A stretch of 46,760 bases of DNA from an uncultured Fimbriimonadaceae bacterium (GTDB lineage: Bacteria; Armatimonadota; Fimbriimonadia; Fimbriimonadales; Fimbriimonadaceae): NCBI GenBank assembly GCA_937961665.1, contig CALGMO010000068.1:1-46760 (forward strand). The letters are read 5' to 3'. The notes under the pieces are model-generated. The model made no database searches and had not been told where the DNA came from. It was given only the letters and a program-made list of their open reading frames with translations. This document shows positions 16,601 to 25,427 of the stretch, in pieces; positions within the stretch are counted from its first letter, which is position 1, and every line of letters starts with the position of its first letter. Made by a program: the position numbers and the translations under genes.

Positions 16601-19239
16601 TGCGCCCTCAACCTCGCCATAGCATCCAGAAACAGGCCCCGGACGGTGTCGGCCACGCGCTGGTGGCGCCGCAGGAACGCGTTGCCGTCCTCGTCGCCGA
16701 ACGCCTCGGCGAGGCGGGCCAGACGGTCCGGGTTCTCGGGGAGCACGTCCTTCTCCGCCCCGAGGAGGAACAGCCGGTTGCGGAGTTCCACCAGATAGGC
16801 CCGCGCCTCGGTCAGCTCGTGCTGCTCGGCGACGTTGATCAGGCGCGCGGCGGCCAGCGCGTGGATCCGATCCTCCATGCGGCGGTTCCGTCCGGCGTCC
16901 GTAGCCGTAGGATAGCGCATCTCGTAGAGGTGCACGAGCCAGTCGATGTCCGATAGACCGCCGGGACCGAGCTTGACGTCGCGCGGGTGGGGAGATCGGC
17001 GCGCCCGCTCCGTCTCGATGCGGTGCTTCATGGCCGCCAGCTCCTCGAGCCTCTGGGGTGTGAGCGGAAGGTTGTAGGCGGCCTCCAAGACCGCATCCAA
17101 CAGCGGGGGCGGGCCCCAAAGCAGCCGGCATTGGCCGAGCGCGAACCGCTCCCACATCTCCATGGCCGTCGCCTCGTAGGCGCGGAACCCGTCCAGCGAC
17201 CGCACCAACAAGCCCTGTCGGCCCTCCGGCCGAAGCCGAAGGTCCACCGTGAGCGGAGAGCCGAGGGTCCGCAGTCGGCCCAGCTCGCCGAGGAAGGCTT
17301 GGGCCGACTCCTCCGCCGCGCGGTGGTCCTCGCCGTCCTCGATCAGCAGCAGGAGGTCGGCGTCGGAGGCCAGCGTCTGCTCGTCGATGGCGAAGCTACC
17401 CAGCGCCACCGCCCCGAAACGGACGCCGACCCGCCGCGCGACCGCCCGCAGCGAGCCCTCGGCCCACCGGGTGAGGCGCAGAGACAGGTCGAACGAGGGT
17501 TCCAGCACCCAGCGGGCGGCCAGCCGGAGGAACGTGTCCCGGATGGCGGACGCCGCGGCCTCGATCGGCTCGCCCCCGCCCAGGCGCTCCAGACGGCCGG
17601 CGGGGTCAGCCTCCTCCTCGATCTCGCCGCTGAAGATCTGCTCGACCAAGGACAGGTTTGTGCCGATCAAGTTGCACAGAACGGGCGCATGGTGCAGCAG
17701 ACGGGCCAGGCGCTCGAGGCTGCCCTCGTTCTCCATCAAGGCCCGGTAGAAGGGGTCTGGCTCCGGCAGGGAGTCCAGCCACGCCGCGGCCGCCTGCCCG
17801 ACCGGCCCGAGCCGCACGATCGCCCGTTCCCGGGGGCTTTCCGGTCGCGCCCTGCCCAGCCGCCCGCAGACGGACTGGATGATCGCGCGGTGCGACGCGA
17901 GCTGCCTGGAGAGGCCCTCCCAGCTCCGCAGACCCATGCTCTTGGCCAAGTAGCGGCGCTGGGCGGGGTCGGTCGGGAGCGAGTGGGTCTGCACGTCCCC
18001 GACCAGCTGGCATCGGTGCTCCAGCTGCCGAAGAAACCGGTAGGCGGCGATCAGCGCGAAGGCGTCGTCCTCCGGCAGCACCCCGACGGAGGCCAAGGCG
18101 CGCAGCGCGTCGCACGTCGCATGCGCCTGAACCTCGGGATGATCGGCCCCGTGGATGGTCTGGAGGATCTGGGTGAAGAACTCCACGTCGCGGATGCCGC
18201 CGGCGCCGCGCTTCAGGTCGTCCCCCTTGGCGATCTCCTCGATCCGCGCGCGAAGCTGCCACGCCTCCTCGATCGCGATGTCGCCGACCTTGCGCCGGAA
18301 GCAGTGCTCGCGGCGCATGGCCTCCCAGCGCTCGGCGAGCTCCGGCGGGCCGGCGATCGGCCGGGACCGCACGAGCGCGAGCCTCTCCCACCCCTCGGCG
18401 TACGAGCGGTAGTAGGCCTCGTGCGCCCTCATGCTGCGCACCAGCCCGCCTGCGCCGCCGTAGGGCCGCAGCCTCAGGTCCACGCGGTAGAGCGCGCCCC
18501 GCCCCATCCGGTCGCCCAGCACGCGGTTCAGCAGCTCGGCCAGGCGGCACAGGTGCGTCTCCTGCCTCTCGTCCAGCCCGTCCGGGCACACGTACACGAG
18601 GTCTACGTCGGACGAATAGTTCAACTCTCGGCCGCCCAACTTGCCGAAACCGACGATCATCAGCGGCGGCAGGCTTTCGACCGACCTCCGGAGGCGGTAC
18701 TCCTCCGAGGCCACCTCCAGCGCGAGCGCGATCAGGCCGTCGGCGAGGTCCGACAGCGCCCTCCAGACCGACTCCTCGTCCCACCGCCGATACAGGTCGT
18801 TGACGACGGTGACGAGCGTCCACCGTTGGCGCAGGAACCGGAGGCGGTCCAGCCGGTGCGAGAAAGAGCCCGCCGCCTTGAGGAGCGCCCGTCCCTCGGC
18901 GAGAACCGTCTCGAGGGTGGGCCTGACGTCGAGGGCCTCCGGCTCGAACAGAAGACCCGCGAGCTCCGGGTTTTGGATCAGGCTGTCGGCGATCGGCTGG
19001 CTCGCGCCCATCAGGGTGGCCATCAGTCGCGCGGCCGAGGGAAACAGCAGCAGGTTCTCCACCTGCATGCCGGGGTTCGAGCTGGCCGCCACCCACCGTT
19101 CGAGGTTCAGGAGCGCCAGGTCCGGGTTCGGGCTCGCGTCGAAGGCTCGGTCCAGCAACGGGCCGACGTCGCGACCCGCGAGCCGCTCGAACGACTCTTG
19201 GATCCTTTGCCGCTGCTCCGGGTTCGCGAACTCCGCCAA
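16597..19239 (-). CDS. glnE: Bifunctional glutamine synthetase adenylyltransferase/deadenylase (GlnE)
   Basis: The 880-aa protein attaches AMP to, or removes it from, glutamine synthetase in response to nitrogen status. The N-terminal nucleotidyltransferase core has the full signature GFGKLGGRELNYSSDVDLV near residue 200. A long helical linker follows, then a second core reading ALGSFAIDEQTLASDADLLLL. This keeps the catalytic D-x-D but has lost the usual GLGKLGS-type motif. A helical C-terminal domain (GPGGLSDIDWLVHLYEMR) matches the family. The only in-frame start after the nth stop is TTG 19239, with a GGGCGGGAG ribosome site. glnA is not in the window. It sits between nth and plsY in one coupled run. 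Confidence 0.9.
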   Translation of the reverse strand: MAEFANPEQRQRIQESFERLAGRDVGPLLDRAFDASPNPDLALLNLERWVAASSNPGMQVENLLLFPSAARLMATLMGASQPIADSLIQNPELAGLLFEPEALDVRPTLETVLAEGRALLKAAGSFSHRLDRLRFLRQRWTLVTVVNDLYRRWDEESVWRALSDLADGLIALALEVASEEYRLRRSVESLPPLMIVGFGKLGGRELNYSSDVDLVYVCPDGLDERQETHLCRLAELLNRVLGDRMGRGALYRVDLRLRPYGGAGGLVRSMRAHEAYYRSYAEGWERLALVRSRPIAGPPELAERWEAMRREHCFRRKVGDIAIEEAWQLRARIEEIAKGDDLKRGAGGIRDVEFFTQILQTIHGADHPEVQAHATCDALRALASVGVLPEDDAFALIAAYRFLRQLEHRCQLVGDVQTHSLPTDPAQRRYLAKSMGLRSWEGLSRQLASHRAIIQSVCGRLGRARPESPRERAIVRLGPVGQAAAAWLDSLPEPDPFYRALMENEGSLERLARLLHHAPVLCNLIGTNLSLVEQIFSGEIEEEADPAGRLERLGGGEPIEAAASAIRDTFLRLAARWVLEPSFDLSLRLTRWAEGSLRAVARRVGVRFGAVALGSFAIDEQTLASDADLLLLIEDGEDHRAAEESAQAFLGELGRLRTLGSPLTVDLRLRPEGRQGLLVRSLDGFRAYEATAMEMWERFALGQCRLLWGPPPLLDAVLEAAYNLPLTPQRLEELAAMKHRIETERARRSPHPRDVKLGPGGLSDIDWLVHLYEMRYPTATDAGRNRRMEDRIHALAAARLINVAEQHELTEARAYLVELRNRLFLLGAEKDVLPENPDRLARLAEAFGDEDGNAFLRRHQRVADTVRGLFLDAMARLRAQ

Positions 19240-19257
19240 AGACGCCGATCTCCCGCC

Positions 19258-19962
19258 CTATTTTGGCCTCTTGGACCTCGAACCGCTCTCCGGGCCTCCC
19301 GACAGGCGCCAGGCGCAACGGTCCCGAACCGGGCAGCGCTCGCAGGACGGCTTCTTGGCCGAGCACAGGTGCCGCCCGTGCTGGATGAGGGTGGTGTGGA
19401 ACCGGAACGCCATGTCCGGGGGGACCAGGCGCAGAAGGACGTCGTGCGCCTTCGCCTCGCCGATCTTCCGATCGAAGAACCCCAGCCGCCAGCCGACTCG
19501 GAACACGTGCGTGTCGACCGGGATCGCGCCCATGCCGAAGCTGAAGCACAGCACGATGCTCGCGGTCTTCGGGCCCACGCCGGGGAGGTCCATCAACCAT
19601 GCCCTCGCCTCCTCCATGGGCAGATCCCGGAGGTGGTCCAGGCTGTAGGCGCCCACGCGCTCGCGGATCGCCTTCAGCGCCCCGACGATGCTGCGCGCCT
19701 TCTGGTTGGCCAGGCCGGCCTGCCGCACCACCTCGGCCACCGCTTCCGGGCCCGCGTCCACCACGTCCTGCCAGTCCGGGTAGGTCTCCCTCAGGCGCGT
19801 GAACGCCGGGAAACTGTTGGCGTCCGCCGTGTGTTGACTCAGAATGCAGCTCACCAACTCCTCCACGGGATCGAACCGGGGCACGAAGCGCGGGCGGCCG
19901 TAGAGGGCCTCCAGGTCGGAGAGAAGGCGCTCGATCGCCTCGGGGGTCCATTCGGTGGGCAC
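19258..19962 (-). CDS. nth: Endonuclease III (DNA glycosylase/AP lyase)
   Basis: The 234-aa base-excision-repair enzyme removes oxidised pyrimidines and cuts at the abasic site. It has the helix-hairpin-helix LPGVGPKTAS with catalytic Lys132, the catalytic Asp150 in PVDTHVFRV, and a complete 4Fe-4S loop near the C-terminus with spacing C-x6-C-x2-C-x5-C. GTG 19962 is preferred as start. An earlier in-frame ATG near 20019 would overlap the divergent mannose-1-phosphate guanylyltransferase start. No strong ribosome site supports either. The stop is 18 bp before glnE. Confidence 0.92.
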   Translation of the reverse strand: MPTEWTPEAIERLLSDLEALYGRPRFVPRFDPVEELVSCILSQHTADANSFPAFTRLRETYPDWQDVVDAGPEAVAEVVRQAGLANQKARSIVGALKAIRERVGAYSLDHLRDLPMEEARAWLMDLPGVGPKTASIVLCFSFGMGAIPVDTHVFRVGWRLGFFDRKIGEAKAHDVLLRLVPPDMAFRFHTTLIQHGRHLCSAKKPSCERCPVRDRCAWRLSGGPESGSRSKRPK

Positions 19963-20017
19963 GTCGGGTAGCTTACACCCGGGTTGCGATTCCGAACGTT
20001 CCTGGAGACAGCGCGAC

Positions 20018-21118
20018 ATGACCAAGAGGGAGTATCGAAGGGTTGCGGTGGTGATGGCCGGCGGGTCCGGCGAGCGGTTCTGGCCTCTTTCGCGGCGCCA
20101 CAGGCCGAAGCAGCTGCTGCGGCTGACCAGCCCCGACGAGACGCTGCTCGAGGAGTCGCTGCGCAGGGCGCAGCCGCTGGTTCGGCAGGGCGACCTGTAC
20201 GTGGCCACCGCCTCCAATCTGCTCGAGGCCGTGCGCGCGGCGCGCCTGCTTCCGGAAGCCAACGTGCTGGCGGAGCCGATGCGCCGCAACACCCTGGGCG
20301 GAGTGGTGTGGACCGTGGCGAACCTGTGCGCCCGATACGGAGACCACGCCGACAGAGTGTCGGTGGCGATGCTCACCTCGGACCACAAGATCGCGCCGGA
20401 GAAGCGGTTCCGCGAGGTCGTCCAAGCGGCGTACTCGGCGGTCGAGAAGCACGGTGGCCTGGCCACGATCGGCATCGAGCCGAAGAGGCCCGAGACCGGC
20501 TACGGCTACATCCACTACGACAGGCAGAAGGCGGAGGTCTATCCGCACGGCGTCGAGGTGCGGCCCGTCCTCGGCTTCAAGGAGAAGCCCAGCCGCGACC
20601 TCGCCGAGGAGTACCTCGAATCGGGGGACCACGCTTGGAACAGCGGCATGCTGCTGTTCACGGTGCCGAGCTTCCTCCACGAGCTGGAGCTGGCGGACCC
20701 CGGTCTGGCCGAGACCACGCGGCGAGTGATCGACGCCCTGAAGGCCGGAGACCATTCCGCCGCCGAGCACGCGTTCGCCGAGCTGCCGAACATCTCGATC
20801 GACTACGCCCTGCTCGAGCGATCCCGCAACGTGCACATGGCGGTCGGCGACTTCGAGTGGGACGACGTGGGCTCGCTGGACGCCCTCGAGCGGAACTTCC
20901 CTCTGGACCGCTACGGAAACATGGTGTACGGCATGGCCGTGGTGGACGAGAGCACGGGCTCGATCGTGTACAACGACGACCCGGAGAAGGTCGTGTGCGC
21001 GTTCGGCATCCACGGCCTGGTCGTAGTCGCAACCCGCGACGCGGTTCTGATCTGCCCGAAGCACGAGACCCAGCGCGTGAAGGAGTTCCTCACGAGGATC
21101 CACGAGCGACACCTGTGA
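20018..21118 (+). CDS. manC: Mannose-1-phosphate guanylyltransferase
   Basis: The 366-aa nucleotidyltransferase makes GDP-mannose from mannose 1-phosphate and GTP, a precursor for exopolysaccharide, LPS sugars or glycoproteins. The N-terminal signature MAGGSGERFWPLSR...PKQLLRL is complete, followed by TSDHKI, GYGYIHYDR, FKEKPS and the product-site WDDVGSLDAL. It is the short, single-domain form without the phosphomannose isomerase half found in many ManC/AlgA proteins. ATG 20018 has GGAGA about ten bases upstream and begins the fold. It is divergent from nth across a 55-bp gap. A link to the surface polysaccharide that accompanies PEP-CTERM proteins is plausible but not shown. Confidence 0.9.
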   Translation: MTKREYRRVAVVMAGGSGERFWPLSRRHRPKQLLRLTSPDETLLEESLRRAQPLVRQGDLYVATASNLLEAVRAARLLPEANVLAEPMRRNTLGGVVWTVANLCARYGDHADRVSVAMLTSDHKIAPEKRFREVVQAAYSAVEKHGGLATIGIEPKRPETGYGYIHYDRQKAEVYPHGVEVRPVLGFKEKPSRDLAEEYLESGDHAWNSGMLLFTVPSFLHELELADPGLAETTRRVIDALKAGDHSAAEHAFAELPNISIDYALLERSRNVHMAVGDFEWDDVGSLDALERNFPLDRYGNMVYGMAVVDESTGSIVYNDDPEKVVCAFGIHGLVVVATRDAVLICPKHETQRVKEFLTRIHERHL

Positions 21119-21137
21119 GGCTGGCCGCGCCGCGCGG

Positions 21138-22154
21138 TCAGTAGGTGAGCTTCCAGCCCTCACGCTTGGCCCGGTCCCAGTCCCACACGAACATCCACCA
21201 GTTGCGCAGGGGCCTCCCCTGATAGGTCAGCCCGTGGTCGGCGCCGGGGATCGCCTGCATCCAGTACACGCGCCACCGCACGGGGTCGAAGTTCCAGCGG
21301 GAGGCGTCGATCATCCGGGTCTTCCCGATGCCGTCGGGCCGCCAATCCTCGATGTCCGACTCGACGGGCGTGGAGTTCTGCCAATCGTAGTCGCTCCGGC
21401 TGTTCGGCGCGTAGTGCGTCCAGCCGCAGCGGGCCGGCTTCGCAACGATCTTGTGGCTGGCGTCGCTGCCGACGAACTTGCCCCAGAAGAGCAGCTTCGG
21501 CCAGTCCTCGGGCGGCGTGGAGTCCCGGCCGTCGGCGTGGTTCAGCAGCGCCTCGAGCTGGTGCATGTGGTCCTCGAGCGCCTCGCCGATCCCCCGCTGG
21601 TAGTTGTAGTGGAACACGGTGTAGGTCTTGCCGAAGACCGGAAGGTCGTTGGGGTCGCGGTCGGAGTTGCTGACGTCGCCGAACGGGCTGGCCATGTTCG
21701 ACTCCCACAGGCCGACCTTGCCGCCGTGGTAGCCCCAGATCCAGAACTGCTTGACGCCGCGCCGCCCGACCCACTCGGCCGCGCCGATGCGCACCAGGAT
21801 CGCCCTGTAGTCGGTCATCGGCGCCGACTCTCCCTGCCGGAGGGGCCTGGTCGGGAGCGGCTCGCGGAACTCGAAGTCCGCCACCACCCGGTAGCGCAGG
21901 CTCGGCACGGCCTTCGGGTTCTTGTAGCCCCGGAAGCGGCTGCCCTCCTCGAGCTTGGCGCAGAGCTCGCGGGTCAGAGCGTCGCACTTCGCCCGGGTCG
22001 CGGCGAGGGTCTCCCCCCAATCCCCGGTGACGCGGACGTCGATCCGGTCGCCCGAGACCGGGAAGTAGCGCACCACCACCACGTCGATCGTCTTCGGCAA
22101 CGGTCCGACGTCGGACCGGAGGGCCGCCAGCGCGAGGGGAACTGCGAGCAGCAT
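21138..22154 (-). CDS. Secreted aromatic-rich protein of unknown function
   Basis: The 338-aa protein has a short signal-like N-terminus (MLLAVPLALAALRS) and a body unusually rich in Trp and Tyr (FWIWGYHGGKVGLWE, VFHYNYQRGIGEALEDHMHQLE, WWMFVWDWDRA). The EDHMHQLE segment contributes several His and Glu residues that could bind a metal, but I recognise no family. It starts nine bases after the stop of the ABC exporter, so the two are probably one transcript. Function is not assigned. Confidence 0.72.
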   Translation of the reverse strand: MLLAVPLALAALRSDVGPLPKTIDVVVVRYFPVSGDRIDVRVTGDWGETLAATRAKCDALTRELCAKLEEGSRFRGYKNPKAVPSLRYRVVADFEFREPLPTRPLRQGESAPMTDYRAILVRIGAAEWVGRRGVKQFWIWGYHGGKVGLWESNMASPFGDVSNSDRDPNDLPVFGKTYTVFHYNYQRGIGEALEDHMHQLEALLNHADGRDSTPPEDWPKLLFWGKFVGSDASHKIVAKPARCGWTHYAPNSRSDYDWQNSTPVESDIEDWRPDGIGKTRMIDASRWNFDPVRWRVYWMQAIPGADHGLTYQGRPLRNWWMFVWDWDRAKREGWKLTY

Positions 22155-22163
22155 GGGGCGAGT

Positions 22164-24377
22164 CTATCCGCTTTCCGGCCCGCCGCCAAGGAACAGGAAG
22201 TTCTCGTGCAGCTTGTTCACCTGCTGCTGCATCTCCACCAGCTTGCGGTAGATGCCGTCCTCCTTGTTCAGCAGCTCCTCGTGCGTGCCGACCTCGGCGA
22301 TGCGGCCCTTGTCCAGCACCACCAGCCGGTCGGCGTTGCGCAGCGTGCTGAGGCGGTGCGCGATGGCGAACACCGTCCGGCCGGAGACCAGCTTGTCCAG
22401 AGCGTCCTGGATCATCCGCTCGGTCTCGGTGTCCACGCTCGCGGTGGCCTCGTCCAGGATGAGGATCTTCGGGTTGTGCAGGATGGCGCGGGCGATGGCG
22501 ATCCTCTGGCGCTCTCCGCCGGAGAGGCGCTGGCCCCGCTCTCCCACGTAGGTGTCGTACCCGTCCGGGAAGTTCACGATGAAGTGGTGCGCGTTGGCGG
22601 CCCGCGCGGCCTGGATGATCTCCTCGAGCGTGGCGTCCGGCCGGCCGTAGGCGATGTTGTCCTTGATCGAGCCCGGGAACAGGTACGACTCCTGCAGCAC
22701 CACGCCGACCTGCCGCCGGAAGTCGTCGACCTTGATGCGCCGCAGGTCCACGCCGTCGATCTCGATCGAGCCCTCGGTGGGGTCGTAGAAGCGCATCAGA
22801 AGGTTGATCAGCGTGGTCTTCCCGGCGCCGCTGCTGCCCACGAGGCCGATCATCTCGCCCGGCTGGACCTCGAGGTCGATGCCGGACAGCACCTCGCGGG
22901 CCTTCTCGTAGCTGAAGTGCACGTCGCGGAACCGCACGTGGCCCTTGATGTCGGGCATCGGCACGGCGTCCGGGGCGTCCTCGATGTCCACCGGCGTGTC
23001 CAGCACCTCGAACACCCGCTCGGCGGCGGTGAGCGACCGGCTCGTCCAGTCGATGACGCGCTGGAGCATCATGAGCGGCTGGCCCAGCATGGCGACGTAG
23101 CCGATGAACGCCGTGAGCTCGCCGATCGACATCTCCCCGCGCAGCACCTTCACGCCGCCGACCCACCAGACGATGAACCCGCTGAGGCTCATGGTGAACA
23201 TCACGAACGGGAAGAACGTCGCCCAGCTGGTCTCGGCCTGGTAGCCGGTGTTCGCGAGCTCCTGGATCCTTCGGCCGAACTTGCGCTCCTCGCGCCGCTC
23301 GCCGTGGAACGCCTTGACCACGCGGGTTCCCTGCAGCACGCCGTTCAGGCTGCTGCTCAGGCGGGACCACGCGTGCCAGAAGCGGCTCCAAACCCGCATC
23401 ATCTTCCGGCGGAACCGCCGCACGGCCCACACGACGAACGGCATGGGCGCCAGGGCGGCCAGCGCCACCTGCCAGTCCATGAGCAGCATCATCACGGGGA
23501 TGCCGATCAGCAGCATCCCCTGCTGCACGATGATCGGCACGCCGTCCACCAGCACGTCGTACAGCGCGCCGGTGTCGTTGGTCATCCGCGACATGATCGA
23601 CCCGACGTTCCGCTTGTCGTAGAACGACAGGGACAGCTGCTGCAGCTTCTGGAACAGGCGGTTGCGGATGTCGACCGCGACGTGCGCGCTCAGGTAGGCG
23701 ACGTTCCGCCCGCGGGCCATCTGCACGAGAGACATGAGCAGGCGCGCGCCCACCAGCGCCACCATCACCCAGACGAACAGGTGCACGCGCTTCTTGCTCA
23801 GGACCTCGTCGATGAGGATCTGGGTGAGTCGGGGCGGGAGGAGCTCCAGCACCGTGCCCGTGAGCATCAGCAGCGTGCTGAGGACCAGCCGCCCGACGTA
23901 CGGCCGGGTGAAGCCGAACAGGCGGATCAGAGTCTTGCCCTTGTTCAGACACGCGCCGCAGATGTCGCTGTCCTCGGGCAGGGGCCTCTGGCATCGGGGG
24001 CAGACGCGGCGCTTGTCCTCGATGACCGGCATCTCCCCGCCCTCCAGCAGCGCCTTCAGGCGCTTCTGCGCGGCGTGGAGGTGGGTCGCGCGGGAGTTGG
24101 TCGTTCGGATCAGCTCGACGTCGGTGCCGTCGAGGCGGGCCACCAGCGCGGCGGCGTCCACGAGGTCCTCGACCCGAGGGTCCCGGATCTCGCTGAGGGA
24201 CCAACAGCCCACGACGCGCTCGCCACCGTCCGCCGGCTCGACCCGCTCGATCCGGTCGGCCCGAACGCGGAGCACGGACGGTCCGATGGTGCCGTCGCTG
24301 GTCAGATCGGCTTCGGTGGCGAACAGCTCGCCGTCAGCGTGGGGATCGGCCAAGGCGGCCGGCTCTGCCACTTCCAT
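22164..24377 (-). CDS. ABC exporter (MsbA/multidrug type) with N-terminal zinc-ribbon extension
   Basis: The 737-aa half-transporter joins a six-helix export domain (about residues 155-460) to an ATPase. The NBD has Walker A GSSGAGKTT, signature LSGGERQRI, Walker B ILILDEATASVD and H-loop AHRLS. Such homodimers export lipids, drugs or peptides. The first 150 residues are unusual. They hold a beta-rich region that looks like a small PH-type fold (SVLRVRADRIERVEP, GCWSLSEI) and a four-cysteine zinc ribbon (Cys126, Cys129, Cys140, Cys143). ATG 24377 opens this extension, which is in frame and has coding character throughout. Its partner downstream is a secreted protein of unknown function. Substrate unknown. 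Confidence 0.88.
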   Translation of the reverse strand: MEVAEPAALADPHADGELFATEADLTSDGTIGPSVLRVRADRIERVEPADGGERVVGCWSLSEIRDPRVEDLVDAAALVARLDGTDVELIRTTNSRATHLHAAQKRLKALLEGGEMPVIEDKRRVCPRCQRPLPEDSDICGACLNKGKTLIRLFGFTRPYVGRLVLSTLLMLTGTVLELLPPRLTQILIDEVLSKKRVHLFVWVMVALVGARLLMSLVQMARGRNVAYLSAHVAVDIRNRLFQKLQQLSLSFYDKRNVGSIMSRMTNDTGALYDVLVDGVPIIVQQGMLLIGIPVMMLLMDWQVALAALAPMPFVVWAVRRFRRKMMRVWSRFWHAWSRLSSSLNGVLQGTRVVKAFHGERREERKFGRRIQELANTGYQAETSWATFFPFVMFTMSLSGFIVWWVGGVKVLRGEMSIGELTAFIGYVAMLGQPLMMLQRVIDWTSRSLTAAERVFEVLDTPVDIEDAPDAVPMPDIKGHVRFRDVHFSYEKAREVLSGIDLEVQPGEMIGLVGSSGAGKTTLINLLMRFYDPTEGSIEIDGVDLRRIKVDDFRRQVGVVLQESYLFPGSIKDNIAYGRPDATLEEIIQAARAANAHHFIVNFPDGYDTYVGERGQRLSGGERQRIAIARAILHNPKILILDEATASVDTETERMIQDALDKLVSGRTVFAIAHRLSTLRNADRLVVLDKGRIAEVGTHEELLNKEDGIYRKLVEMQQQVNKLHENFLFLGGGPESG

Positions 24378-24482
24378 GGAGTTCTGGTCCTAGCCTACCG
24401 TACGCGGGAGGGACGGCGTCGGGTGCCCGCTCGGCTCCGGGGACCTAGACGAAATACCGGTTTTTCCGGTGCCGCGGAACAT

Positions 24483-24498
24483 CGGCACGCGTTCTGCG
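24483..24498 (+). promoter_or_regulatory. Sigma-54-type promoter of the PEP-CTERM gene at 24566
   Basis: CGGCACGCGTTCTGCG has GG at 24484-24485, ten bases, then GC at 24496-24497. It differs from the box at 11058 at only two positions. The upstream GAAAyrCCGGTTTT box is also present (24451-24464). It lies 68 bp before the ATG. Confidence 0.65.
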
Positions 24499-24565
24499 TT
24501 CCAAAGCAGGTAGGTGGTCCTGCGTTCGCGCGGACGGCCAACGTGAAACGAGAGGGTTCCTGATC

Positions 24566-25219
24566 ATGAAGCTTCGTTCCATTGCTCTCTTGGCCGGTTT
24601 GGCGGTCTTGGGATCCGCGCAGGCCGCATCCGTCATCCTGTACGACAATCTCGATCCCGGCGGGTACATCCCGACGAACGGCTGGACGATTTCCACGGTC
24701 CAGTCGCTGGGTCTGATGTTCACGCCGAGCGTGACCGCCACGCTCTCGCAGCTTCACCTGACCCTGTCCAGCTTCGAGCCGGTCCAGGGTTCCCAGAACG
24801 TCCCGCTGTACGACATCCAGCTGGTGGACAGCGTTCCGAGCGATCCGAACTTCAACACGCTGCCCTTCCTGCCCGGGAGCAACGTGCTCGCGTCTTGGTC
24901 GGACGTGGCTGGAGCGGGACTGAACGTTCTGACTCCGTCCGCCTCCGTGCAGCTGGCCGCGGGCACCAGCTACTGGGTGATCGTCAGCCCTGGCACGTCG
25001 TATTCCGGGCCCGGCGGCCTGTGGCTGTTCAACGCGAACGGCAAGTTGGGCGATCTTGCGTCGAACTTCGGCTCGGTGTGGTTCGACGACGACTCGAGCG
25101 TCGCCGGAGGGATGCGCGTGGTCGGCGAGACGAGCGTGCCGGTTCCGGAGCCCGCGACGCTCGCCTTGGCGGGGCTCGGCCTCGGTCTGGCCGCCCGTCG
25201 GCGCGCGCGGCGCGTCTGA
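24566..25219 (+). CDS. PEP-CTERM sorted surface protein (first of a tandem pair)
   Basis: The 217-aa exported protein has signal peptide MKLRSIALLAGLAVLGSAQA and ends with VPVPEPATLALAG, a hydrophobic segment and RRRARRV. The body starts with VILYDNLDPGG and contains SNVLASWSDVAGAGLNVLT and ASVQLAAGTSYWVIVSPG. The next gene repeats this pattern, so the two are paralogues of a beta-sandwich-like family often seen with PEP-CTERM tails. An AGAGGG ribosome site is upstream. Expression is likely to need RpoN, given the promoter box. Confidence 0.88.
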   Translation: MKLRSIALLAGLAVLGSAQAASVILYDNLDPGGYIPTNGWTISTVQSLGLMFTPSVTATLSQLHLTLSSFEPVQGSQNVPLYDIQLVDSVPSDPNFNTLPFLPGSNVLASWSDVAGAGLNVLTPSASVQLAAGTSYWVIVSPGTSYSGPGGLWLFNANGKLGDLASNFGSVWFDDDSSVAGGMRVVGETSVPVPEPATLALAGLGLGLAARRRARRV

Positions 25220-25244
25220 ACGGGCCCTGCTCGGCAACCTGCCG

Positions 25245-25275
25245 GATCGGCCGGCCCCGCGCGGGCCGGCCGATC
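25245..25275 (+). terminator. Hairpin after the first tandem PEP-CTERM gene
   Basis: A perfect 13-bp stem (25245-25257 and 25263-25275) with a 5-base CGCGC loop follows the stop by 25 bp. There is no T tract. Confidence 0.65.
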
Positions 25276-25427
25276 GCTTGGGCGAGCGCCGTCCCCGGGG
25301 CGAGCGGCGTGTCGCTGGTCTGAAGGTCCCGATGGCGACGGCCCCCTTCGCAGCCTCGAGGGTTTTTGGCCTAGACTGTCGGCGTGCTTCGATCCTCTCC
25401 GGATCGTTGAAAGGAGCCAAACGAATC

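Noticed and set aside
16987-19971. Plus-strand open frame of almost 1000 codons opposite glnE and nth
   Set aside because: Composition is Arg/Gln/His-rich without hydrophobic pattern, and both minus-strand genes have intact family motifs.
21234-24563. Very long plus-strand open frame (over 1100 codons) opposite the ABC exporter and its neighbour
   Set aside because: It is antisense to two clear genes and its translation is a low-complexity His/Arg/Val/Leu string, the usual shadow of GC-rich codon use.
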